Shown here: one piece after another, positions 58,397-64,000 of the stretch
How positions within the stretch are numbered: the first letter of the stretch is position 1
How the letters are laid out: each line of letters begins with the position of its first letter
Made by a program: the position numbers and the translations under genes
Source of the DNA: Acidibrevibacterium fodinaquatile
GTDB taxonomy: Bacteria > Pseudomonadota > Alphaproteobacteria > Acetobacterales > Acetobacteraceae
NCBI RefSeq assembly: GCF_003352165.1
Contig: NZ_CP029176.1
Coordinates: 372,001-436,000 of the forward strand
Reading direction: 5' to 3'
DNA length: 64,000 nucleotides
The notes under the pieces: model-generated
Seen by the model: only the letters and a program-made list of their open reading frames with translations
Told to the model about the DNA's origin: nothing
The model's database searches: none

Positions 58397-59060
58397 AAGC
58401 CAGCCGCCAAGTGCGCCGCTTCAGCGCCGCCAGCATGAGGGTACCAGCAGCGAGCAATCCCGCGCTCGCCGGTTCTGGCACTGATGGCTGGCCGGTGAGC
58501 GTGAGGCTCCCGGTGAAATCGGGATCGACGCTGTAGCTTGCCGCGCCGAAAGTGACGTCGAAAGTCCCGGTATCGACAGCCGCGAGGATTCCAGCTGGGT
58601 TCGTGCTGCTGCCGCGCACGGTAAAGAGCGGGGCGTTGGCAGAGAAATCCACGACGAAACTGTCATTGGCGGTGAGCAGCGAGCTGACCGCGACATGAGC
58701 GCCTTCGTCGTTCGGGGAGTAGGCCCCATCGAACTCGAAAAACGCCTGGAATGGTCCGATCTCATGCCCGTTGACGGTATAGGTGCCGGGAAATTGCTGA
58801 TTGTCGAACGGAATCAGGCCAATATAGTTGGTTGTAATGACGAATTCGGCGGGAATTTGTAGGGTGAGGGTAAAATTTTGGCTCGAGAACAGAGGTGAGC
58901 CTGGGATGGTGGTGAGGTAACTGCCGCTGAGCGTCATCAAATCGGTCCCCGCGCCTGGGGCCGGCACCGCCGGCGATACCGCGACGGTCGCGGCCGCCGA
59001 GCGAGGCAGGGCAAATGGCGCGGCGAGAAAAGCAACGCGAAGAAGCTGCGCAGAACGCAT
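58371..59060 (-). CDS. PEP-CTERM protein (1)
   Basis: 229 residues from ATG 59060. A signal peptide ('LLRVAFLAAPFALPRSAAA') and beta-rich body ('MTLSGSYLTTIPGSPLFSSQ') are followed by 'VPEPASAGLLAAGTLMLAAL' and 'KRRTWR', the PEP-CTERM sorting signal for exosortase, plus a longer tail than usual after the arginines. It should be exported and cleaved near P-E-P. Its end overlaps the convergent binding-protein gene by 26 bases. It resembles the second PEP-CTERM protein. Confidence 0.8.
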   Translation of the reverse strand: MRSAQLLRVAFLAAPFALPRSAAATVAVSPAVPAPGAGTDLMTLSGSYLTTIPGSPLFSSQNFTLTLQIPAEFVITTNYIGLIPFDNQQFPGTYTVNGHEIGPFQAFFEFDGAYSPNDEGAHVAVSSLLTANDSFVVDFSANAPLFTVRGSSTNPAGILAAVDTGTFDVTFGAASYSVDPDFTGSLTLTGQPSVPEPASAGLLAAGTLMLAALKRRTWRLAFTRRICSQ

Positions 59061-59144
59061 GGAGACACTCCTTAACCGGGTTGGCGCGACGAGATTATAG
59101 CCAAAACCTTGCGCCGAGCCATTTTTTGTGTTTGGAGACGGGGG

Positions 59145-59618
59145 ATGAGAGCCAAACGCATTCTGCGCCCCCTTCTGCCCGGCGCGATGGCGACGCTTCT
59201 GGCGCTTGCCCTGCACGCGCCCGGCGCCAAAGCACAAGAGCCGCCGGCGAGCGGCGGCAAGCCCGCCGCGGCCAAGCGCGCCAGCACGCGCCTCGGCCAG
59301 CTCCGCCGCGCCCGCCCCCGCGCCCTCGAGCGCGCGCCGGAAATCGGCACCGCCTCCTGGTACGGCCCCGGGTTTCACGGCAAGCGCACCGCGAGCGGCC
59401 GCCATTTTGACGCAACCGCCATGAGCGCCGCCCACCCTTGGCTTCCGCTCGGCACCTGGGTGCGGGTGAGCCTGGTCGGCTCACAGCGCTTCGTTGACGT
59501 CGTCATCACCGATCGCACCGGCCAGACCTCGCGCGTGATCGACCTCTCCCCCGCCGCCGCGCGCAAGCTCGGGATCCTGAGCCGCGGCACCGCGCAGGTA
59601 GCGGTCTCGCCGCTCTGA
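59145..59618 (+). CDS. rlpA: RlpA-like septal ring lytic transglycosylase
   Basis: 157 residues from ATG 59145 with GGAG upstream. After a signal peptide ('ATLLALALHAPGAKAQ') and a basic linker comes the double-psi beta barrel: 'IGTASWYGPGFHGKRTASGR', 'HFDATAMSAAHPWLPLGTWV' and 'VVITDRTGQTSRVIDLSPAA'. It cleaves glycan strands without stem peptides at division sites. The C-terminal SPOR domain of many RlpA proteins is absent. It precedes a lipoprotein gene by 2 bases. Confidence 0.9.
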   Translation: MRAKRILRPLLPGAMATLLALALHAPGAKAQEPPASGGKPAAAKRASTRLGQLRRARPRALERAPEIGTASWYGPGFHGKRTASGRHFDATAMSAAHPWLPLGTWVRVSLVGSQRFVDVVITDRTGQTSRVIDLSPAAARKLGILSRGTAQVAVSPL

Positions 59619-59620
59619 CC

Positions 59621-60061
59621 ATGCGCGGCCTCGGCGCGGCGCTCGCCTGTCTCGCCCTCGGCGGCTGCGCGACCATCGGCAAGGAACTCAGCACCCAAGC
59701 CTATGACCAGCGCTACACCGGCGAAATCCAGCCGATGGGCGGCGTCCACTGCACCGATGCCATGCCGGCAACCCTGGTCACCCGCGCCGCCGACCTCAGC
59801 GTCGTCTTCACCCCCAATGACGGCGCGCTGGTCATCCGCGGCAGCATGAGCCGCGAGGGCCAGGTGCTCGCGCGCCTCAACACCGCGCCGCCCAACCGCC
59901 CGCCCTATCTGCTTTCGCTCGAGGGAAGACTTGAAAAGGCCGGGTTCAGCGGCGTCTACCAAACCCCGCAATGCGCCTGGAAAGTGGTGCTATACCCCGC
60001 TGTGCCGCCGCCGCACCACTATGTCGATCCCAAAAACGCGCTCGGGATTCCCGGGAATTGA
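59621..60061 (+). CDS. lipoprotein of unknown function
   Basis: 146 residues. The signal 'MRGLGAALACLALGGCATIG' carries a lipobox (A-L-G-G-C16). The body is beta-rich ('GGVHCTDAMPATLVTRAADL', 'SVVFTPNDGALVIRGSMSRE') with two more cysteines that could pair. It starts 2 bases after rlpA, so the two are likely an operon for envelope maintenance. I do not recognise the family. Confidence 0.75.
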   Translation: MRGLGAALACLALGGCATIGKELSTQAYDQRYTGEIQPMGGVHCTDAMPATLVTRAADLSVVFTPNDGALVIRGSMSREGQVLARLNTAPPNRPPYLLSLEGRLEKAGFSGVYQTPQCAWKVVLYPAVPPPHHYVDPKNALGIPGN

Positions 60062-60246
60062 GGCAAAATAAAAGGCGGCCCGATGACCGGAACCGCCCTC
60101 TCTCCAACGAGAAGGATAATCGCCCAATCGGATGGGTCTCGCCGCCAGCCCGAAAGCCGCCGGCCCCAATTTTATGCTTGGGCGAAGGGGAGTTCTAGGG
60201 GGTTGGGCGGATTTGTCAAGGGGGGGACGAGAGGAAAAAGAATGGG

Positions 60247-60315
60247 AAAAAGTTCTTTTTTGAAAAAAAGAACCAAAAAACTTTTGTCCCGTTGGGCTTC
60301 GCCGTTGGCGAAGCC
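60247..60315. repeat. A/T-rich double hairpin (intergenic repeat-like)
   Basis: Arms GTTCTTTTTT (60252-60261) and AAAAAAGAAC (60264-60273) form a hairpin; an outer alternative pairs AAAAGTT with AACTTTT (60279-60285). A second perfect 9-base stem GGCTTCGCC/GGCGAAGCC spans 60295-60315. I recall very similar intergenic sequences from Acetobacteraceae genomes, but have not checked. It could end transcription on both strands between the lipoprotein and zinc-ribbon genes. The remaining bases of the 60062-60326 gap show nothing else. Confidence 0.5.
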
Positions 60316-60326
60316 GGCGCGGAAAA

Positions 60327-60563
60327 TCACGCTTGCGACGGCGGCGGGGATTTGCGATCTTTGGCCAAATTGGCGTTCTTCCGTCTGCCGAGTTTTTTCT
60401 TGGAAGCGGCAAAACCCGCATCGTCGCTTCGATAGGGAGAAACATGCTGCGCGCCGCAAGACGGGCAGTCGTCATCGCACATGGCAGACCATATATCCGT
60501 CCATTTTCGACCACAGCGGTCGCATTCATAATGATTTACAAAATGATTTACGGATTCGCTCAT
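60327..60563 (-). CDS. small zinc-ribbon protein
   Basis: 78 residues with AGGTGGGGG upstream of ATG 60563. Four cysteines in two knuckles: 'YECDRCGRKWTDIWSAMCDD' and 'DCPSCGAQHVSPYRSDD', so one structural zinc. The C-terminus is basic ('KKKLGRRKNANLAKDRK'), which suggests nucleic acid binding. It lies 20 bases behind the DpnI-like gene on the same strand; GC content is back to normal here. Function unknown. Confidence 0.75.
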   Translation of the reverse strand: MSESVNHFVNHYECDRCGRKWTDIWSAMCDDDCPSCGAQHVSPYRSDDAGFAASKKKLGRRKNANLAKDRKSPPPSQA

Positions 60564-60583
60564 GGCGTTTCCCCCACCTGATC

Positions 60584-61351
60584 CTAGCGCAAGCGATACA
60601 GTCCATTTCCCAAAAAATCAAGGTAATGTGTGTCTCTCAAAATTTGCAGTTTTTGTCGGATTTTTGCCTTAATATGCTGATTATGAGGAAAAATACACTT
60701 AAGATGCCCTTCGAATACATAAATTTCATCAATAGAGAAAGTTTTTTTATTTAAAAAATTTACACAATTCATAATTTCAATTATCCAACTTTTTGATTCT
60801 TTGTTTTCTTTTTGAAGGAATAGAGTTTTTTTCCATTGAGATTCGACAATTTCTTTTGTTATTGGAATGTTATCGGATACAAGTGGAATTTTTCCTTCCG
60901 AGGGAATTTTATCGACTAAAATGTTGCAACCAACCCAGCCTTTTCGACGTGCTGATTGAGACAATTCTTTCCTTTTTTCAATGATTGAAGATGTAAAAAA
61001 ATGTCTTGGAATTACAACGAGGTCAGAAACAACCAGATTAAAAGAATCGTATTTCAATATAAATAGATTAGGGTTTCTGCTTTCTTCAATTAGATTTATC
61101 ATAGAAGAGTATGAGCCGTCAATTATCTTTTTAAGATTATGTTTTTTCTGACTCTTTAATTCATAGTTTTCTTTGCAAACAGAGCAATAAAAATCTGAAG
61201 CAGGGTTATTGTTTTTGTATTTATTAATAGATATATATCCACAATTTGGACAATAGATTTCTCTTTGAACCCAAGCCTCGCTTAATACTCTTATTTTCTG
61301 ACTTTGGCTTTTATAGGAATCTGCCAAATTTGTTTCAAAATGCAAATTCAT
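60584..61351 (-). CDS. dpnI: DpnI-type restriction endonuclease (cuts methylated GATC)
   Basis: 255 residues, close to the 254 of DpnI and similar along its whole length as I remember it. A zinc knuckle has C34/C37 ('CPNCG') and C56/C59 ('FYCSVC'); the PD-(D/E)xK site is D53, E64, K66 ('NYELKSQKK'). The C-terminal winged helix reads 'HNQHIKAKIRQKLQILRDTH'. DpnI enzymes cut Gm6ATC, so the host must lack Dam methylation at its GATC sites. The gene is strongly AT-rich in a GC-rich genome, showing recent horizontal transfer. It follows a truncated gene by 15 bases. Confidence 0.92.
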   Translation of the reverse strand: MNLHFETNLADSYKSQSQKIRVLSEAWVQREIYCPNCGYISINKYKNNNPASDFYCSVCKENYELKSQKKHNLKKIIDGSYSSMINLIEESRNPNLFILKYDSFNLVVSDLVVIPRHFFTSSIIEKRKELSQSARRKGWVGCNILVDKIPSEGKIPLVSDNIPITKEIVESQWKKTLFLQKENKESKSWIIEIMNCVNFLNKKTFSIDEIYVFEGHLKCIFPHNQHIKAKIRQKLQILRDTHYLDFLGNGLYRLR

Positions 61352-61366
61352 TTTTGCTCGTGCGCA

Positions 61367-61471
61367 TTATTTTTTACAAATTTCTCCAGGAAAATCCACC
61401 TTCAAGATCGCCTCGGCATGGCCGTGGAATGCGATATCGAAGCCTTTTTCACGAAGTTTTTCCAGACTCAT
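61367..61471 (-). pseudogene. truncated N-terminus of a possible BglII-like restriction endonuclease
   Basis: 34 codons from ATG 61471 to TAA 61367. The first 27 residues ('MSLEKLREKGFDIAFHGHAE', 'AILKVDF') are GC-rich host-like sequence resembling the N-terminus of a bacterial BglII-type restriction-endonuclease family that I recall (pattern: R-G-F-D-I ... H-A-x-A-I-L ... D-F-P). The reading then runs into AT-rich DNA and stops, 15 bases before the DpnI-like gene. So the DpnI gene probably replaced the rest of this gene. Identity of the original gene is uncertain. Confidence 0.45.
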
Positions 61472-61552
61472 GTCATCCCCCGCTCTCCTGTTGCCCTCCC
61501 AGCCATGACAAGCCTAGCATGGCCTGGCCGTAACGACAGAGGAGGAGACCAC

Positions 61553-61996
61553 ATGGCCGCGCACACCATCAAGCCGCTCGTCACCGCCATCGCCATCAAT
61601 ACCGGCGGGCGCAATGGACACTCCGAGACCACCGATCACTCGGTCAGCGTCAACCTCTCGGTGCGTAAGGAAATGGGCGGGCCGGGTCTGCCCAATACCA
61701 CGACGCCCGAACATCTCTTCGCCGCTGGCTATGCCGCTTGCTTCGGCGGCGCCCTCGAATTCGTCGCAAGTCAGCATAAAAAGAATGTCGCCGGCGCCGT
61801 GGTCACTTGCGAAACTGCCGTCGGCCCGCGCGAAGGCGGCGGCTTCGGCATCGCCGTCAAGATCCACGTGAAAGTGCCAACCCTGCCCACCGCCGAAGCC
61901 CGCGCCCTGGTCCAGGAAACCCACGAGAAAATCTGCCCCTACAGCCACGCGACGCGCGGCAATATCGACATCGCGCTCGAAACCGAAGGCGCATAA
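61553..61996 (+). CDS. ohr: Ohr-family organic hydroperoxide reductase
   Basis: 147 residues from ATG 61553 with GAGGAGGAG upstream. 'PLVTAIAINTGGRNGHSETT' start and the peroxidatic Cys63 in 'GYAACFGGALEF' plus resolving Cys128 in 'EKICPYSHATRGN' are the OsmC/Ohr marks. It detoxifies organic and lipid hydroperoxides with dihydrolipoyl electrons. Normally regulated by OhrR; no ohrR gene is here. Confidence 0.92.
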   Translation: MAAHTIKPLVTAIAINTGGRNGHSETTDHSVSVNLSVRKEMGGPGLPNTTTPEHLFAAGYAACFGGALEFVASQHKKNVAGAVVTCETAVGPREGGGFGIAVKIHVKVPTLPTAEARALVQETHEKICPYSHATRGNIDIALETEGA

Positions 61997-62176
61997 CGCC
62001 CGGCGGCGGCGCGCGCGGGGTGACATCGAAGTGACACGGAAAAGTGGTTGACGAAAAGAGACCAAGTTGTTAATGAATAATTAATGATCGATCATCTCAG
62101 GAATCTGCGATCCGGCAAATTTTCGTTGTCTTCGCTTTTAGGTCAACCCCGCGCGCTCAATGTCAGGAGAAGCCGC

Positions 62177-62821
62177 ATGCGCCGCCTCATTCTCGCCGCC
62201 ACCCTCGCCACGACAGCGTCTCTCGCCGCGCCCCAGGCCTGGGCGAGCGCGATCGCCAATCCCAACGATACCTTCACCCTCACCGGGAGCTTCCCCACGC
62301 TCGGCACCAGCGCGCCATTCAGCCCGGGCGCCTTCACCCTGACCGTGACCGCCCCTTCGCAAAGCCAGACGCCATTCGCCTATGACTACGGGCTCAGCAG
62401 TGGCTATATGATCGCCGCCACCGCCGACGGCACCTACACCGCCGCCGGCAGTACCGTCGCATTCTCCACCGCCACCATTGACGTCCAGGGCACCTCGCCC
62501 GACACGCTGCAGATCGCCGGATATATCGGATCGTATGCGATCCCGGCTGTCTTCACCGTCAACGCGGCGAGCCCGCTCTTCACCGCAACCGCGGATAGCG
62601 ACGGGCTCGGCGATACCGGGGTGCTCTATCAATTCACCTCCGGAACTTATACCGCTACCTCCGCCAATGCCAGCGCCCTCGCCGACCCGCCGATCTCTAA
62701 CCCGACGCTCACCATCTCCGGCCAGCAAGCGCCATCCGGCAGCGTGCCCGAACCCGCGACCATGGCCCTCCTCGCGGCACCACTCGCCGCCCTCGGCCTG
62801 ATCCGCCGCCGCCGCGCCTGA
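62177..62821 (+). CDS. PEP-CTERM protein (2)
   Basis: 214 residues from ATG 62177 with AGGAGA upstream. Signal peptide 'MRRLILAATLATTASLAAP' (approximately) is followed by a beta-sandwich-like body ('DTFTLTGSFPTLGTSAPFSP', 'ASPLFTATADSDGLGDTGVL') and 'SVPEPATMALLAAPLAALGL' with 'IRRRRA'. This is a textbook PEP-CTERM sorting signal. Its body resembles PEP-CTERM protein 1 (T-L-T/S-G-S repeats, S/A-P-L-F-T), so the two are probably paralogues. No exosortase gene is in the window. Confidence 0.87.
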   Translation: MRRLILAATLATTASLAAPQAWASAIANPNDTFTLTGSFPTLGTSAPFSPGAFTLTVTAPSQSQTPFAYDYGLSSGYMIAATADGTYTAAGSTVAFSTATIDVQGTSPDTLQIAGYIGSYAIPAVFTVNAASPLFTATADSDGLGDTGVLYQFTSGTYTATSANASALADPPISNPTLTISGQQAPSGSVPEPATMALLAAPLAALGLIRRRRA

Positions 62822-62854
62822 ACCGCCCCGGCGGCAAGCGCGAACGCATCACCC

Positions 62855-62886
62855 AAGCGCGCCGGGGAGCCCTCCTCGGCGCGCTT
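62855..62886 (+). terminator. hairpin terminator after PEP-CTERM gene 2
   Basis: AAGCGCGCCG and CGGCGCGCTT form a perfect 10-base stem with a 12-base loop, 34 bases after the stop codon. Only a weak T-rich tail follows (CTGCGTTGTT), so termination strength is uncertain. Confidence 0.6.
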
Positions 62887-62990
62887 CTGCGTTGTTGGCC
62901 CTGTGTCGTTCCTGGGCCGTGGCCCGCGCTCAGCCGCGCGCCCGCCGCCGTGGCCCTGGCGGTGAAAAGAAACAATGGCGAAGAGGGGGA

Positions 62991-63011
62991 TGGTGCCCAG
63001 GGGCGGAATCG
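62991..63011 (-). other. tRNA-Phe 3'-end relic (putative att)
   Basis: Read on the minus strand, these 21 bases equal the end of a tRNA: part of the T loop (CGATT), T-stem strand CCGCC, acceptor strand CCTGGGC, discriminator A and CCA, as in tRNA-Phe. The 5' part of the tRNA is absent. It looks like the att core left at the end of an integrated element. Length is short, so confidence is moderate. Confidence 0.5.
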
Positions 63012-63156
63012 TGCTTCCAGTCTAACATATTCAAGAATGGTGTACTTTTTGGCTTTTCGTCCTGGCCTATACCAACAAAAATACCATCACGACGTTCTAA
63101 TGTGCGGGTTAGACTCCATCAGGACAGCTTGGTTTCGGATCCAGGATGCGGTCGAA
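63012..63156. other. 145-base segment between two tRNA relics
   Basis: Lower GC than its surroundings and bounded by opposed tRNA 3' fragments. An open frame crosses it on the plus strand but has no recognisable product and runs into the tRNA relic. Probably left over from an integrated element. Confidence 0.4.
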
Positions 63157-63211
63157 GAGTACAACCTTGCCAAGGTTGGGGTCGAGGGTTCGAATCCCTT
63201 CGCCCGCTCCA
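63157..63211 (+). other. 3' fragment of tRNA-Gly(GCC) (putative att site)
   Basis: From GAGTACAACCTTGCC on, the sequence matches the 3' two-thirds of tRNA-Gly: anticodon stem AACCT/AGGTT with loop holding GCC, T arm with TTCGAAT, acceptor strand CGCCCGC, T and CCA (63209-63211). Upstream there is no D arm or matching 5' acceptor, so it is not a working gene. The native terminator follows, so the right side is the original chromosome. Confidence 0.7.
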
Positions 63212-63237
63212 GATTTCTTCAAGAAAATGAAGCGGTT

Positions 63238-63266
63238 AAAACGGTCCTTCGGGGCCGTTTTTTGCT
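63238..63266 (+). terminator. rho-independent terminator of the former tRNA-Gly gene
   Basis: AACGGTCC-TTCG-GGGCCGTT hairpin (one G-U pair) with a UUCG-type loop and a run of six T's, 27 bases after the tRNA-Gly relic. Confidence 0.8.
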
Positions 63267-63518
63267 TCCCCGCCCCCCACGCGAAAGCTGGGGAAGCAGG
63301 GGGGAAGCAGCAGAAAGCGAAAAGCAGCGGGCTACCGGCTGTCGCCGGCATGGAAGGCATCCCAAAGCCACGGTTTGCCGCCTGCGCGACAGGCGGCAAT
63401 GGGTTGCGTTGCGCTCCACCACGAAGGCTGGGTTTGGACGCCATCGCGCTTCCCAGGACGCCCAAGCGAGGCCCATTTTGCTTCACCGGCGCCGATGGCG
63501 ACGCGAATGCGAAACTCA
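63267..63518. other. intergenic region without recognised genes
   Basis: About 250 bases; open frames here read parts of tRNA-flanking sequence and have no ribosome site. No hairpin or repeat stands out besides a short C/G palindrome near 63340. Confidence 0.4.
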
Positions 63519-64000
63519 TCACTCAGCCCTCCCGCCTGCGAGGCGCATCGGCAGCACAAGCCGCAGCGAGTCGGGTAATCGCACGAACCCATGCGCCGCA
63601 TAGAATCCGGCCGCCGGCTCGTCGAGCGCATCGACGACCACCATCGAGGATCCAACCGTGCCGGCGCTCTCGAACGCCCGCTGCAATGCATCGGCGAGAA
63701 GGAGCGCGCCCAAGCGCTGTCCCTGGTGCTCCGTCGCCACGGCCAGCCGACCGATCAAGGTGGCGCTCACCAGCGGATAGCGCGGGATGTGCTTGCGGGC
63801 TGTCTCCGGCACGTCGCCTTGGGAGACCGCCATCGCGCAAAGGGTATAGTAGCCCAAGATACGGGCCGGCTCGCCGACCTCGCTCAGGACGAACACGGCA
63901 TTCGCCCTCCGGCGGACATCCTGGCCGGCCTGGGTCTTGAGGTAGCGATCCAGGCTCTCCACGCCGCAGGTAAAGCTGCTCCGATCGTGCTGCTCGTCGA
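63519..64000 (-). CDS. GNAT-family N-acetyltransferase (toxin-like), cut by window edge
   Basis: About 160 residues are visible; the frame continues past the right edge ('SSFTCGVESLDRYLKTQAGQ'), so the GTG at 63962 is not the start. 'FTCG' and 'SLDRYL' match the TacT/AtaT-like group, and 'EHQGQRLGALLLADALQRAF' is the acetyl-CoA loop. The C-terminus has 'EPAAGFYAAHGF'. It is related in layout to the GNAT at 4765-5271. Its antitoxin, if present, would lie outside the window. Confidence 0.8.
   Translation of the reverse strand, partial: DEQHDRSSFTCGVESLDRYLKTQAGQDVRRRANAVFVLSEVGEPARILGYYTLCAMAVSQGDVPETARKHIPRYPLVSATLIGRLAVATEHQGQRLGALLLADALQRAFESAGTVGSSMVVVDALDEPAAGFYAAHGFVRLPDSLRLVLPMRLAGGRAE

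Noticed and set aside
63109-63522. Minus-strand protein with 'GEGIRTLDPNLGK'
   Set aside because: This string is the usual artefact of translating antisense tRNA sequence; it crosses the tRNA-Gly relic and the terminator.

Overview
The window is GC-rich (apart from one AT-rich patch) and looks like a chromosomal segment of an alphaproteobacterium, most likely Acetobacteraceae/Rhodospirillales. The main reason is the divergent layout of a DUF1285 - CoA-pyrophosphatase NUDIX - CCA tRNA nucleotidyltransferase operon against a MoxR - DUF58 - BatA/DUF4159 - VWA-like operon, which I know as an alphaproteobacterial arrangement. PEP-CTERM proteins and a KorAB-type 2-oxoacid:ferredoxin oxidoreductase fit the same group. 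The taxon is an inference, not a database result.

Left part (1-4616): the end of an integrated island. It holds a helicase C-terminus directly followed by an HNH endonuclease, an unusual protein with two RusA-like half-sites, and a tyrosine integrase. It ends in a 3' fragment of tRNA-Arg(CCG), the att site. Next to it are the end of an old serine recombinase and a RHH-GNAT toxin-antitoxin pair with a palindromic operator.

Core part (5.7-29.6 kb): an HlyD-type membrane fusion protein with a TetR-like operator, an ABC exporter, the CCA/NUDIX/DUF1285 operon, the divergent MoxR operon, TspO, an ankyrin protein, an orphan molybdopterin hydroxylase large subunit, tRNA-Gln(CUG), the korB-korA-FAD/Fe-S oxidoreductase operon, a 2OG-Fe(II) oxygenase and a ZapE/AFG1 ATPase.

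Phage part (29599-56958): about 27.4 kb of densely packed genes, all on the minus strand. In transcription order they are small and large terminase, portal, scaffold, HK97-type capsid, connectors, contractile sheath and tube, a tail chaperone with a programmed -1 frameshift signal, baseplate hub and spike, gpW/J/I-like baseplate, tail fibres and a lysis block. No integrase, repressor, replication gene, head protease or normal-length tape measure is visible. The block therefore looks like a domesticated contractile prophage or a gene-transfer-agent-like particle.

Right part (57-64 kb): a branched-chain amino-acid-type binding protein, two related PEP-CTERM proteins, RlpA, a lipoprotein, a zinc-ribbon protein and Ohr. 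An AT-rich DpnI homologue sits directly behind a truncated N-terminus that resembles another restriction enzyme. Then come two opposed tRNA 3'-end relics (tRNA-Phe and tRNA-Gly) and a second GNAT cut by the window edge. Mobile-element scars and defence-type genes flank both ends of the core.
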